A stretch of DNA of 9,176 nt from Porphyrobacter sp. UBA7686. Its GTDB lineage: Bacteria; Pseudomonadota; Alphaproteobacteria; Sphingomonadales; Sphingomonadaceae. The notes beneath the pieces are model-generated. The model had not been told where the DNA came from and did no database searches. It worked only from the letters and a program-made list of their open reading frames with translations. Of the stretch, positions 1-7,259 are shown piece after piece. The stretch is from the NCBI GenBank assembly GCA_002482865.1, contig DLGU01000109.1, positions 3,042 through 12,217 on the forward strand. The letters are read 5' to 3'. Each line of letters begins with the position of its first letter. Position 1 is the first letter of the stretch. The position numbers were made by a program, and so were the translations under genes.

Positions 1-363
1 GAAAATACGAACCCCGATTTCTTCAGTTACACCATGTCCAAGCACGCGCTGGCATCCACGATCGGGATGCTGGCCAAGGGGAACCAGGACAAGGGCGTCA
101 GGGTCTATGGCCTTGCGCCGGGGGCCGTGCTGGCCAGCCATGATCAGCGCGAGGAGGAGACCGAGATTTCACACCGCCTCAACCTGCTTCAGCGCAAGAC
201 CGGCGCTGACGAGATTGCCGATGCGGCGCTGTTTCTGAGCAGCGGCGCGCTCGCAAGCGGGCAGAGCCTGTTCATCGACAGCGGCCAGCATCTGCTGGAT
301 CAGCCGCGCGATGTCATCTGGCTCGCCCGCGAACAGGCGCAGGCCACAGGGGCAACCGTATGA
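1..363 (+). CDS. SDR family oxidoreductase, C-terminal part (5' end outside window)
   Basis: The frame is open from base 1, so the gene begins upstream and its N-terminal NAD(P)-binding glycine motif is not visible. About 120 residues remain. Visible residues 10-14 read YTMSK, the SDR catalytic Tyr-xxx-Lys pair. They are followed by the usual 'RVYGLAPGAV' strand and loop and a C-terminal 'GQSLFIDSGQHL' segment. The ending with GQHL and a following 'QPRDV' resembles FolM/pteridine-reductase-like SDRs (dihydromonapterin or dihydropteridine reduction), but that sub-assignment is from memory of the family and remains tentative. The protein should be a soluble cytoplasmic NAD(P)H-dependent reductase. 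The stop codon overlaps the next start by four bases (ATGA at 360-363), so it is almost certainly co-transcribed and translationally coupled with the cytochrome and molybdoenzyme genes. Confidence 0.88.
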   Translation, partial: ENTNPDFFSYTMSKHALASTIGMLAKGNQDKGVRVYGLAPGAVLASHDQREEETEISHRLNLLQRKTGADEIADAALFLSSGALASGQSLFIDSGQHLLDQPRDVIWLAREQAQATGATV

Positions 364-1082
364 AAAAGCACGCGCTCTCGACCCGGCTATGGCATTGGGT
401 CAATGCCGCCGCGATCATTGTGCTGTTCATGACCGGGCTGAACATCTCCAACGCGCACCGCTATCTCTATTGGGGCGATTATGGCTTCGATCCCAAGGAT
501 GCCTGGCTCAGCGTTATCAAATTCCCCGGTTGGGCGACGATCCCGCAGCATTACAACCTCGCCCTCGCGCGTGACTGGCATACGACGGCGGCGTGGCCAT
601 TCGGCGTCGGCCTGCTGTTCATCTGGGTCGCAATGCTGGTGAACGGCCATTTTCGCCGCGACCTGACCACGACCCCGCGCGACTGGACGCCGGGCGCAGT
701 GATTGCCTCGGTCAAGGCGCATTCGGGGGACGGGGCAGCGCATGGCTACAACCCGGTGCAGCGCATTCTTTATGGCATGGTGTTCGGCGTGCTGTTGCCA
801 CTGATGCTGTTCACCGGGCTGGCGATCAGTCCGGGCTTTCAGGCGGCAGCGCCGTGGCTGCTCGATGTGCTCGGCGGGCGGCAGAGTGCGCGCTCGCTGC
901 ATTTCATCGCCGCATGGGGGATCTTCGGCTTCTTCGTAATCCACATCGTGCTGGCGCTGATTGATTGGCGGCTGATCCTCGAGATGTTCACAGGCGGCAA
1001 GCGCGCGGATGCTGCGGCCCCGCCGGCTCCGCCTGAGCCTGACACCATGCCCCCCGAAGATGGAGCGCCCGCCCATGGTTGA
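360..1082 (+). CDS. Cytochrome b561/b6-type membrane subunit for the adjacent molybdoenzyme
   Basis: A 240-residue integral membrane cytochrome with four hydrophobic helices, at roughly residues 14-30, 78-96, 135-156 and 180-201. Four histidines are placed as haem b ligands in the Ni,Fe-hydrogenase / thiosulfate-reductase cytochrome b family: H12 ('LWHWVN'), H74 ('DWHTTA'), H181 ('SLHFIA') and H195 ('VIHIVL'). The loop between helices 1 and 2 is long and hydrophilic, and the C-terminal tail (from about residue 213) is rich in Ala and Pro and probably cytoplasmic. The expected role is electron exchange between quinones and a periplasmic redox partner, and the next gene is the obvious partner. 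The start at 360 is set by the ATGA overlap with the SDR stop. The 3' end overlaps the molybdoenzyme start by eight bases (1075-1082). The family is clear; the physiological direction of electron flow is not visible. Confidence 0.9.
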   Translation: MKKHALSTRLWHWVNAAAIIVLFMTGLNISNAHRYLYWGDYGFDPKDAWLSVIKFPGWATIPQHYNLALARDWHTTAAWPFGVGLLFIWVAMLVNGHFRRDLTTTPRDWTPGAVIASVKAHSGDGAAHGYNPVQRILYGMVFGVLLPLMLFTGLAISPGFQAAAPWLLDVLGGRQSARSLHFIAAWGIFGFFVIHIVLALIDWRLILEMFTGGKRADAAAPPAPPEPDTMPPEDGAPAHG

Positions 1083-1824
1083 TCTGCCGCGCCGTTCGCT
1101 GCTTGCCGGGATCGCCGCCATGGGCGCGGCCGCCTGTTCCAAGATCAACGAGAGCGAAACCGCCAAGAGCCTGTTCAAGGCCGCTGAGGACGGGCACCGC
1201 ATCACCCACCGCGCGCTCGCGGGCAAGCAGGGCCTCGCGCCGGAATATTCCCGCGCCGAACGCTCGCCTACGTTCCGTGGCAATGGCTCGGTCACCGTCG
1301 CCGATCCGTTCTATCAGGAGCAGCTCACCAAGGGCTTTCCCGAATGGAAGCTCGAAGTGAGGGGGTTGGTGGAAAAGCCGCTTGCGCTCACACTTGCTGA
1401 GGTCAGGGCGCTACCGCAGCGCACCCAGATCACCAGGCACGACTGTGTCGAAGGCTGGAGCGCGATCGGCGAATGGCAGGGGCCGCAGCTCGCCGCGCTG
1501 CTTGATGCGGCGAAGGTCAAGGAAGGGGCGAACTTCATCGTCTTCCGCTGCGCCGATGTGCTCTACGGGCGCGACTATTACGAGAGCATCGACATGGTTG
1601 ATGCCTATCACCCGCAGACGATCATCGCCCACACCCTCAATGGCGAGCCGCTGCCGGAGAAGAATGGCGCGCCGCTTAGGATGCGGATCGAGCGGCAGTT
1701 GGGCTACAAGCAGGCGAAATATGTGAAGGCGATCGAAGCGGTCAAAAGCTTCGACGATATCGGCCAAGGCAAAGGCGGGTTCTGGGAGGATGTCGCCGGC
1801 TACCAGTGGTACGCCGGGGTCTAG
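1075..1824 (+). CDS. Molybdopterin-dependent oxidoreductase (sulfite oxidase/MsrP-like), exported
   Basis: A 249-residue protein of the oxidoreductase molybdopterin-binding (SUOX/YedY-MsrP-like) family. Residues 121-129 read RHDCVEGWS. Cys124 is the expected molybdenum-ligating cysteine, in the same context as the MsrP 'CVEAWS' motif. Later segments ('YYESIDMVDAYHP', 'GAPLRMRIERQLGYKQAKYVK') fit the rest of the fold. No C-terminal dimerisation domain of full sulfite oxidases is present, as in MsrP. The leader from 1075 has a twin arginine followed by a hydrophobic stretch (PRRSLLAG at residues 5-12), expected for Tat export of a folded cofactor protein. It ends in AAAC (Cys21), a plausible but non-canonical lipobox. 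An upstream in-frame ATG at 1060 is possible, but 1075 places the twin arginine close to the N-terminus. It overlaps the cytochrome gene, which is the likely electron partner. Substrate is unknown: methionine sulfoxide, sulfite or another S/N-oxide are all possible. Confidence 0.88.
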   Translation: MVDLPRRSLLAGIAAMGAAACSKINESETAKSLFKAAEDGHRITHRALAGKQGLAPEYSRAERSPTFRGNGSVTVADPFYQEQLTKGFPEWKLEVRGLVEKPLALTLAEVRALPQRTQITRHDCVEGWSAIGEWQGPQLAALLDAAKVKEGANFIVFRCADVLYGRDYYESIDMVDAYHPQTIIAHTLNGEPLPEKNGAPLRMRIERQLGYKQAKYVKAIEAVKSFDDIGQGKGGFWEDVAGYQWYAGV

Positions 1825-2261
1825 TCTTCCGGGAACAGCCGCAGCATCGTCTGCCAATCCGCCGCGACGATGTCCTCCAGCACCGCCAGATCGATATCGG
1901 CGAGCTTGTTCACATAGAGGCAGCTCTTGCCGGTGCTATACTTGCCCAGCCGTGCCAGCTTTTCGTCCCTGCCTGCGGCGGTGATGTCGTCGCAATAGCC
2001 GCCCATCAGGTAGAGTGAGTGCTTGGCCTTTCTGGGGCTGAAGCCGGTGCGCATCCAATGCACATCGCGCCCGCTTTCGTAGGTCGTGCGGTAATCGCCG
2101 TAGCCGATAATGCTCGGCCCCCACATCTTGGGCGCTTCGCCCGTAACCCGGCGAAACATCGCGTCCAGCACGCGGGCGTCCTCGCGCTTGGCCGGCGGCT
2201 CGACCGCGGCGAGAAAAGCCTCGACCGGCGTTTCGGTCATCTGTGTCTTGGCCTCAGTCAT
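1821..2261 (-). CDS. DUF1801 domain-containing protein
   Basis: A 146-residue soluble protein with the DUF1801 (YdhG-like) signature. 'MWGPSIIGYG' lies at residues 46-55, 'TGFSPRK' at 72-78 and 'LGKYSTGKSCLYVNKL' at 105-120, followed by an acidic helix ending in 'DIDLAVLEDIV'. The length is typical of the family. The molecular function of DUF1801 proteins is not established; the fold is a small alpha/beta domain and I assign no activity. The start at 2261 is supported by a purine-rich ribosome-binding sequence on the minus strand (AGGGGGGAAAG, about five bases before the ATG). A second Met eight residues in is less well placed. The gene converges on the molybdoenzyme gene and shares the self-complementary CTAG at 1821-1824, so each strand reads a TAG stop there. 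It diverges from the cyclopropane synthase gene across 98 bases. Confidence 0.88.
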   Translation of the reverse strand: MTEAKTQMTETPVEAFLAAVEPPAKREDARVLDAMFRRVTGEAPKMWGPSIIGYGDYRTTYESGRDVHWMRTGFSPRKAKHSLYLMGGYCDDITAAGRDEKLARLGKYSTGKSCLYVNKLADIDLAVLEDIVAADWQTMLRLFPED

Positions 2262-2348
2262 GTTCTTTCCCCCCTAACCGGCCCTTTTGCTGCAACCGCG
2301 ATATTGCGAAAGCTGTCAGGTGCGGTAACCCGGCAGGATTGAACCACG

Positions 2349-2355
2349 AAAGGAA
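2349..2355 (+). promoter_or_regulatory. Ribosome binding site fixing the cfa start
   Basis: AAAGGAA lies 4 bases before the ATG at 2360. It supports that start over the long in-frame extension back to 2243, whose extra 39 residues overlap the divergent DUF1801 gene and are not protein-like. Confidence 0.75.
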
Positions 2356-2359
2356 CGCC

Positions 2360-3586
2360 ATGAGCAAGCCACTCCTCGACCGGTTTTTGTCGCGCGCTGT
2401 CAAGCAGGGCCGCCTCGGCATTGTGTTCGCCGATGGCAGCGCCAGCACCTATGGCACGAGCGCGCCCGGCTTTCCCGAGATCGTGTTGCGCTTCACCGAT
2501 GCCCGCGTGCCGCGCGACATCGTGCTCGACCCGCGTCTAGGTGCGGCGGAGGCCTTTATCGACGGGCGGCTGCTGATCGAGGAAGGCGATGTGATGGGCC
2601 TCGTCAGCCTGCTGCGCGCCAATAATCCGTGGGACAGAGGCGGCGATATCGGCAAGCCAAGCCGGCTGAAGCGCTTGATCAACCGCGCGAGCTTTGCTGC
2701 CGAACAGATCAACAACCGCGTCGGCTCCAAGCAGAACGTTGCGCACCATTATGACATCGGCAATCCGCTCTATGCCCTGATGCTGGACGCGGAGCATTGG
2801 CAGTATTCCTGCGCCTATTGGCCCGAGGGCGTGACCACGCTGGCCGAAGCACAAGGGGCGAAACTGGCGCATATCGCGAAGAAGCTGGCGCTGTCAGCTG
2901 GGCAGGAGGTGCTCGACATCGGCTGCGGCTGGGGCGGGATGGCGATCCATCTGGCCAAGCATCACGATGTACGGGTGACCGGGATCACGCTGTCCGAGGA
3001 ACAGGCTGCGCTCGCCCGCGAACGGGTGCGCGCCGCCGGGGTTGCCAACAAAGTGACGATCCTGCTGGAGGACTACCGCGACACCGCCGCCAGCGGACGC
3101 CGGTTCGATCGGATCGTCTCGGTCGGTATGTTCGAGCACGTGGGCCGTGCGCAGTTCGAAACCTTCTTTGCCGATTGCGCGCGAATGCTGGCGGACGATG
3201 GGGTGATGCTGCTCCACACCATCGGCCGGTTTGGCGGGCCGGGCACCACCGATGCCTTCACCCGCAAGTACGTCTTTCCCGGCGGCTATATCCCCGCCCT
3301 GTCCGAGACGCTGGCGGCGAGCGAAAAGGTCCGCCTGATCGCCGCCGATGTCGAGACGCTGCGGCTCCACTACGCCAAGACGATCCGCGCCTGGTATGAC
3401 AACTGTCTCGCCAATCGTGAGAAGATCATCGCCCTGCATGACGAGCGGTTCTTCCGGATGTGGACTTTCTACCTCGCCGGAGCGGCCACGGTCTTCGAGA
3501 ATGGCGGGATGTGCAATTACCAGATCCAATACGTCCGCAGCCGCCATGCTCTGCCGATCACGCGGGATTATCTGATCGGGAGCTGA
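2360..3586 (+). CDS. cfa: Cyclopropane-fatty-acyl-phospholipid synthase family methyltransferase
   Basis: A 408-residue SAM-dependent methyltransferase that adds a methylene bridge to cis double bonds of membrane phospholipid acyl chains, usually on entry to stationary phase or under acid or solvent stress. Residues 1-115 form the N-terminal lipid-binding domain. 'HHYDIGNPLY' (129-138) and 'QYSCAYW' (148-154, Cys151 matching the active-site cysteine region of the E. coli enzyme) lead into the catalytic domain. The SAM-binding motif I is 'VLDIGCGWGG' at 184-193/194. 'MFEHVG' (257-262, Glu259) and 'LLHTIGR' (284-290, His286) correspond to the bicarbonate and active-site residues. 'LHYAKTIRAWYDN' near 336-348 and 'MCNYQIQYVR' near the end are family-typical. 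The length is close to the usual 380-420 residues. It appears monocistronic, facing away from DUF1801. The symbol is by family; related paralogues could modify other lipids. Confidence 0.93.
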   Translation: MSKPLLDRFLSRAVKQGRLGIVFADGSASTYGTSAPGFPEIVLRFTDARVPRDIVLDPRLGAAEAFIDGRLLIEEGDVMGLVSLLRANNPWDRGGDIGKPSRLKRLINRASFAAEQINNRVGSKQNVAHHYDIGNPLYALMLDAEHWQYSCAYWPEGVTTLAEAQGAKLAHIAKKLALSAGQEVLDIGCGWGGMAIHLAKHHDVRVTGITLSEEQAALARERVRAAGVANKVTILLEDYRDTAASGRRFDRIVSVGMFEHVGRAQFETFFADCARMLADDGVMLLHTIGRFGGPGTTDAFTRKYVFPGGYIPALSETLAASEKVRLIAADVETLRLHYAKTIRAWYDNCLANREKIIALHDERFFRMWTFYLAGAATVFENGGMCNYQIQYVRSRHALPITRDYLIGS

Positions 3587-3701
3587 CGCGCGCCTCCGCA
3601 AATTTTTTCAGAGGGCCGGTCGAATCCGGACCCCCACCTGCGTCTCCCTTCACGAGCCCGCTGCACTTCTCGCACCGGGCCGCATTGAAGGACGCTGCCC
3701 G

Positions 3702-4151
3702 ATGACTGCCACCACCGCTCCCGTCACCGCCCCCTTCCCGCTGTCTGCGCGCATCTTCGCTATCGCAGGATTGCTTTGGAGCCTGTTCGGCGCGTTCCAG
3801 TTCGCCTTGCAGACCTTCAATGACGAGGCCGGCCTCGTCGCGAACGGTATGACGACCGAGCAGGCGGCACTCTAAGCCGGGCTACCGGTGTGGATGGCGG
3901 TGGTCTTCGCCATTGGTACGCTAGGCGGCACGCTGGGCTGCGCTCTCCTGATCGCTCGCCGCAAGACAAGCGTGACGGTGCTCGCGGTTTCGCTGGTCGC
4001 TTACGTCATGCTGTGGACGGGCGATGCGCTGCTGGGTGTGTTCGCCGCCTTCGGCACCCCGCAGGTGGTGGTGCTATCGAGCGTTGGGCTGATCGCGGCG
4101 GGCTTGCTGTGGCTCGCCCGGTGGCTCGATCAGCGTGGCGTGCTGGCCTAG
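3702..4151 (+). pseudogene. Four-helix membrane protein gene interrupted by one in-frame TAA
   Basis: Reading from the ATG at 3702 (AAGGA about 10 bases upstream), the frame encodes a small membrane protein of 149 codons, with a stop (TAA, 3873-3875) at codon 58. The frame is otherwise intact on both sides: no shift is needed, and the second half continues in the same frame to TAG at 4149-4151. The reconstructed protein has helices at about residues 15-38, 62-84, 91-112 and 120-142. The loop before the second helix reads 'MTTEQAAL-[stop]-AGLPVWM', a place where relatives of this kind of protein usually carry an aromatic residue, so TAT or TAC to TAA is the simplest origin. The family is an uncharacterised small membrane protein family sometimes labelled 'sugar transporter' without evidence. 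A restart at GTG 3888 could give an 87-residue remnant lacking helix 1. Either a real recent nonsense mutation or a base-call error could explain it. Confidence 0.75.
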
Positions 4152-5512
4152 GCTGGCTCCCCGCTCGATCCCGGACGGTTGCGCGGCCGGTAAACCGGGC
4201 CGAAGCCCATCAGCGCCGCGCCCACCAGCGGCAGCGCGATCACCCACCAGCGGACGCCGGATACGCCTTCGGGGCTGGCAATCGTCAGCCCCGCCGTCGC
4301 TCCGAGACCCGCACAGATAGCCACCACGCCCAGCACCGCGCGCAGGCGCGGCACAGTACGACCGCCGCGGATCGGGCCGAAACTGCGCTCATGCCGCGCG
4401 AAGATGGCGATCATGGGGAGCAGCGCGAGAATATAAAGCCCGATCCACAGCGGACGGCTCGCCCACCATGCACCGGTGCCCGGAACATCATCCAGCCCTG
4501 CCCCTCCCAACGCCAGCCAGGCGACAGTCATCACCAGCACAAAGGCGGTGAGGTGCCACAGGAACACGGTCATGATCATCCCGTTCATCAGCACCGTCGC
4601 CGTCCAGACGCCAACGTGGTCGAGCATCCGCCGCCCTGCTGGCTCCAATGCCAGCACCAGCCCGATCTGCACCGCTCCCAGGGCAAACAGCGCCAAAGTC
4701 GGCGGGAGCGAATTGGAGAAACCACCCGGCGCGGACACCATCGAGACGGGGTAGAAGCCAAAGACCGTGATCGATACGAGGATCGCCAGCGACACCGCGA
4801 ACCACACCCATGCAAACCACGTCGCCGCAAACTTGCCCGCGCGCCAGGCAAAACCGAGCTGGTGGATGCCGAGGAACACCCAGAGGAAATTGGTGAAGTT
4901 GACCCACGGCACCTTGGCAGTGAAGGTCAGCCAATCAGTCAGCATCGCGGCGGGGATGAAGACGGCAAAGCTCAGCCAGCCGAACCGCTGCCATGCCCGA
5001 TAGGCGATCGGCGTAAAGGCCGTCACCAGAAGATAGACGGCGAGGAACCACACCGGGATCAGGGCCGCCTCGGTCGCCATTCGGATCTGTTCGCGCGGCA
5101 GGCCGGCCTGCGTCAGGATCAGCGCCAGCGCAGCCCACAGCAGCAGCACCGGGAACGTCGGCGTGATCAGGCGCTGCACCCGGCTCGCCAGCCAGTCGCG
5201 ATAGACGCCATCCTGTGTCAAAGGCGCCTTGGCAGTCGTCGCCGCCCAGCTCACCGAATTGGAATAGCCGCCGACCAGAAAGAACACCGGCATCACCTGA
5301 AAGCCCCACGTCAGCCAGTGGGTCCATTCGGCGACCGACAACAGATCGCCGCGCCGCAGTTCGCCGGAGGCGTCGACATAGAGCCCGGCCATCAGCCAGT
5401 GGCCGATCACCACTGCCATGATCGAAACCGCGCGCAGAAAATCGACCCAGCGATTGCGCTCGGGCGGAGTCATTTCCGCCAGCTCGCGCGCCTTGCTCCA
5501 CATTGTCAGCAT
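4148..5512 (-). CDS. Acyltransferase-3 family membrane protein
   Basis: A 454-residue polytopic membrane protein. The N-terminal '[21 protein letters not shown]' region (residues 19-39) is the hallmark of acyltransferase-3 (OafA/NolL/WecH-like) enzymes, with the conserved Arg/Asp pair and the putative catalytic His38 in 'GHW'. About ten to eleven hydrophobic segments follow, including '[14 protein letters not shown]' (72-86), a conserved second-helix element, and 'FLWHLTAF' late in the protein. Members transfer acyl groups (acetyl, succinyl and others) from the cytoplasm to sugars, lipids or peptides at the envelope; the acceptor here cannot be told, as no polysaccharide genes adjoin. The start at 5512 is preceded by AGGGGA about five bases upstream on the minus strand; ATGs at codons 4 and 14 are alternatives. 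The stop shares CTAG (4148-4151) with the convergent broken membrane gene. Confidence 0.88.
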   Translation of the reverse strand: MLTMWSKARELAEMTPPERNRWVDFLRAVSIMAVVIGHWLMAGLYVDASGELRRGDLLSVAEWTHWLTWGFQVMPVFFLVGGYSNSVSWAATTAKAPLTQDGVYRDWLASRVQRLITPTFPVLLLWAALALILTQAGLPREQIRMATEAALIPVWFLAVYLLVTAFTPIAYRAWQRFGWLSFAVFIPAAMLTDWLTFTAKVPWVNFTNFLWVFLGIHQLGFAWRAGKFAATWFAWVWFAVSLAILVSITVFGFYPVSMVSAPGGFSNSLPPTLALFALGAVQIGLVLALEPAGRRMLDHVGVWTATVLMNGMIMTVFLWHLTAFVLVMTVAWLALGGAGLDDVPGTGAWWASRPLWIGLYILALLPMIAIFARHERSFGPIRGGRTVPRLRAVLGVVAICAGLGATAGLTIASPEGVSGVRWWVIALPLVGAALMGFGPVYRPRNRPGSSGEPA

Positions 5513-5686
5513 GCAATCCCCTGTCTGGCAGCGCGTATGACGCCATCCCTCGGGGACTTAGCAGCAAATTCTGAAAGGAGGATTGCGGCGGCTGCGTCCA
5601 TCCCCAGTCGCGTCGGCAAAGGCCGATTGCCCCCGCCCCCGCGCGCTGATAGGGGCGCGCCCACGTCATTTCCAAGGAAACCACCC
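5513..5686. promoter_or_regulatory. Divergent intergenic region between acyltransferase and argG, with a GC dyad
   Basis: The 174 bases must hold the promoters of both flanking genes. The visible structure is an inverted repeat GCGCGC (5641-5646) / GCGCGC (5655-5660) around TGATAGGG, about 27 bases before the argG start. It could be a leader hairpin or a regulator site, but such G/C runs are common in this genome. I cannot pick out convincing -35 and -10 boxes. Confidence 0.3.
5674..5680 (+). promoter_or_regulatory. Ribosome binding site fixing the argG start
   Basis: AAGGAAA lies six bases before the ATG at 5687. The frame is open for about 600 codons further upstream, but that stretch lies antisense to the acyltransferase gene and is not protein-like, so this site decides the start. 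Confidence 0.8.
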
Positions 5687-6907
5687 ATGGCCCAGCCCCA
5701 GAAAGTCGTCCTCGCCTATTCCGGCGGTCTCGATACCAGCGTCATCGCCAAGTGGCTGAGCGTCGAGCGCGGGCTGGAGGTCGTGACTTTCACCGCCGAT
5801 CTGGGGCAAGGCGAGGAAATCGAGCCTGCGCGCGCCAAGGCCAAGGCGATGGGCATTCCCGATGATCACATCTTCATCGAGGATGTGCGCGAGGAATTCG
5901 TGCGCGATTTCGTCTTCCCGATGATGCGCGCCAATGCCCGCTATGAAGGCGACTACCTCCTCGGCACCTCGATCGCGCGGCCGCTGATCTCCAAGCGTCT
6001 GGTCGAGATCGCGCACCAGACCGGCGCTGATTTCATCGCTCACGGTGCGACCGGCAAAGGTAATGATCAGGTGCGGTTTGAACTCAGCGCCTACGCGCTC
6101 GATCCGGATATCAAGGTCATCGCCCCGTGGCGCGAATGGGAGCTGACCAGCCGCACCGCATTGATCGCATGGGCGGAGAAGCACCAGATACAGGTGCCCA
6201 AGGACAAGCGCGGCGACAGCCCCTTCTCGACCGATGCCAACCTGCTCCACACCTCGTCCGAGGGGAAGGTGCTGGAAGATCCGTGGGAAGAGACACCCGA
6301 CTACGTCTATTCGCGCACGGTCAATCCCGAGGACGCGCCTGATACGCCCGAATACATTACCGTCGATTTCGAGAAAGGTGACGGCGTGGCGCTCAATGGT
6401 GAGGCTATGTCGCCCGCCACGCTGCTCACCGCGCTCAACGAGCTGGGCCGCAAGCACGGGATTGGGCGGCTCGATCTGGTCGAGAACCGCTTCGTCGGCA
6501 TGAAGTCGCGCGGGATGTACGAAACGCCGGGCGGCGAGATCTACGCCCGCGCACATCGCGGGATCGAGCAGATCACGCTGGATCGCGGCGCGGCGCATCT
6601 CAAGGACGAGCTGATGCCGAAATATGCCGAGCTCATTTACAACGGCTTCTGGTTCAGCCCCGAGCGCGAGATGCTGCAAGCGGCGATCGACCATTCGCAG
6701 GACAAGGTCACCGGCACCGTGCGTCTGAAGCTCTACAAGGGGCTGGCCAGCGTGGTGGGCCGCAAGTCACCCTACTCGCTCTATTCCGAAGCGCATGTGA
6801 CGTTTGAGGATGACGCCGGGGCTTATGACCAGAAGGATGCCGAAGGCTTCATCAAATTGAATGGCCTGCGCCTGCGCCTGCTCTCGCGCCGCAACCGCGA
6901 CGCCTGA
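5687..6907 (+). CDS. argG: Argininosuccinate synthase
   Basis: A 406-residue enzyme that condenses citrulline and aspartate with ATP hydrolysis to AMP and pyrophosphate, giving argininosuccinate in the penultimate step of arginine synthesis; cytoplasmic, normally a homotetramer. The N-terminal nucleotide-binding motif 'AYSGGLDTS' (residues 10-18) is intact. 'LLGTSIARP' (91-99), '[15 protein letters not shown]' (118-132; citrulline/aspartate binding) and '[19 protein letters not shown]' (175-193) are the other signature segments, all without visible damage. At about 400 residues it is the common (type 1) form rather than the longer E. coli type. The first ATG with a good ribosome-binding site is 5687. 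It stands alone: no other arginine genes adjoin in the window, and it diverges from the acyltransferase gene. Confidence 0.97.
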   Translation: MAQPQKVVLAYSGGLDTSVIAKWLSVERGLEVVTFTADLGQGEEIEPARAKAKAMGIPDDHIFIEDVREEFVRDFVFPMMRANARYEGDYLLGTSIARPLISKRLVEIAHQTGADFIAHGATGKGNDQVRFELSAYALDPDIKVIAPWREWELTSRTALIAWAEKHQIQVPKDKRGDSPFSTDANLLHTSSEGKVLEDPWEETPDYVYSRTVNPEDAPDTPEYITVDFEKGDGVALNGEAMSPATLLTALNELGRKHGIGRLDLVENRFVGMKSRGMYETPGGEIYARAHRGIEQITLDRGAAHLKDELMPKYAELIYNGFWFSPEREMLQAAIDHSQDKVTGTVRLKLYKGLASVVGRKSPYSLYSEAHVTFEDDAGAYDQKDAEGFIKLNGLRLRLLSRRNRDA

Positions 6908-7259
6908 TCGGACTTCAAAGCGGGGAAAACCGAGTCGGGCCGCTGGGTGCAGTGGCCTGAACCCCTTATCCTGACAGTCTGGGGGCGGTTCTGTGTCCGC
7001 TCTTTGCTCCGCTTCGTGACTATTGCGACGAAGCGTTGACTTATCCACTCGTGTCCACAGGACAAATCGCCCGAAGTGGAAAAGTCGCCAGTTGGAATGT
7101 TGTCAGATCGCCGATTCAGGCGCACCTTCAACTTGTCTTCGGGACACGAAGCAACCGGAACGGAAAGCCGCAAGGCCTTGAAGTTACCGGGGTTTTGATC
7201 CCAAAGATGGCGGTGACATCTGTCCACGCGCTCAGCTGGAGACGGCATGCAGGAGGCTT
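6908..7259. other. Intergenic stretch after argG: no gene recognised
   Basis: No convincing protein can be read on either strand; the frame from TTG 7036 is open but is rich in codons avoided by neighbouring genes. It holds a perfect 8-bp inverted repeat (7010-7035), DnaA-box-like sequences at 7041-7049 and 7051-7059, and a smaller 5-bp stem with five-base loop (CTTCG 7137-7141 / CGAAG 7147-7151). The argG transcript end and the promoter of the following candidate RNA should lie here, but neither is clear from sequence. Confidence 0.5.
7010..7035. repeat. Perfect inverted repeat downstream of argG
   Basis: CGCTTCGT (7010-7017) and ACGAAGCG (7028-7035) are exact complements separated by ten bases, about 100 bases after the argG stop. 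No T-run follows (TTGACTTATCC), so it is a poor intrinsic terminator. It could be a weak transcript-end hairpin or a dimeric-regulator site. Confidence 0.5.

Noticed and set aside
387..1295. Long open frame on the minus strand opposite the cytochrome and molybdoenzyme genes
   Set aside because: It is antisense to two clearly recognisable genes, its translation is rich in Arg, His and Gln without any domain, and it reflects codon bias of the true genes.
2243..2359. N-terminal extension of the cyclopropane synthase
   Set aside because: It overlaps the start of the divergent DUF1801 gene, has no ribosome-binding site, and the normal family length is reached from 2360.
3613..3633. GGGCCGG / CCGG-A-CCC imperfect stem with TCGAAT loop, resembling a terminator or a tRNA T-arm
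   Set aside because: The T-run (3603-3608) is on the wrong side for a + strand terminator and becomes an A-run on the minus strand. The loop is one base short for a T-arm, and no other tRNA arms can be found.
3890..5686. About 600 in-frame codons upstream of argG that would make a 1005-residue fusion
   Set aside because: They lie antisense to the acyltransferase gene, give Arg/His/Gln-rich non-protein sequence, and argG has its own ribosome-binding site at 5674-5680.
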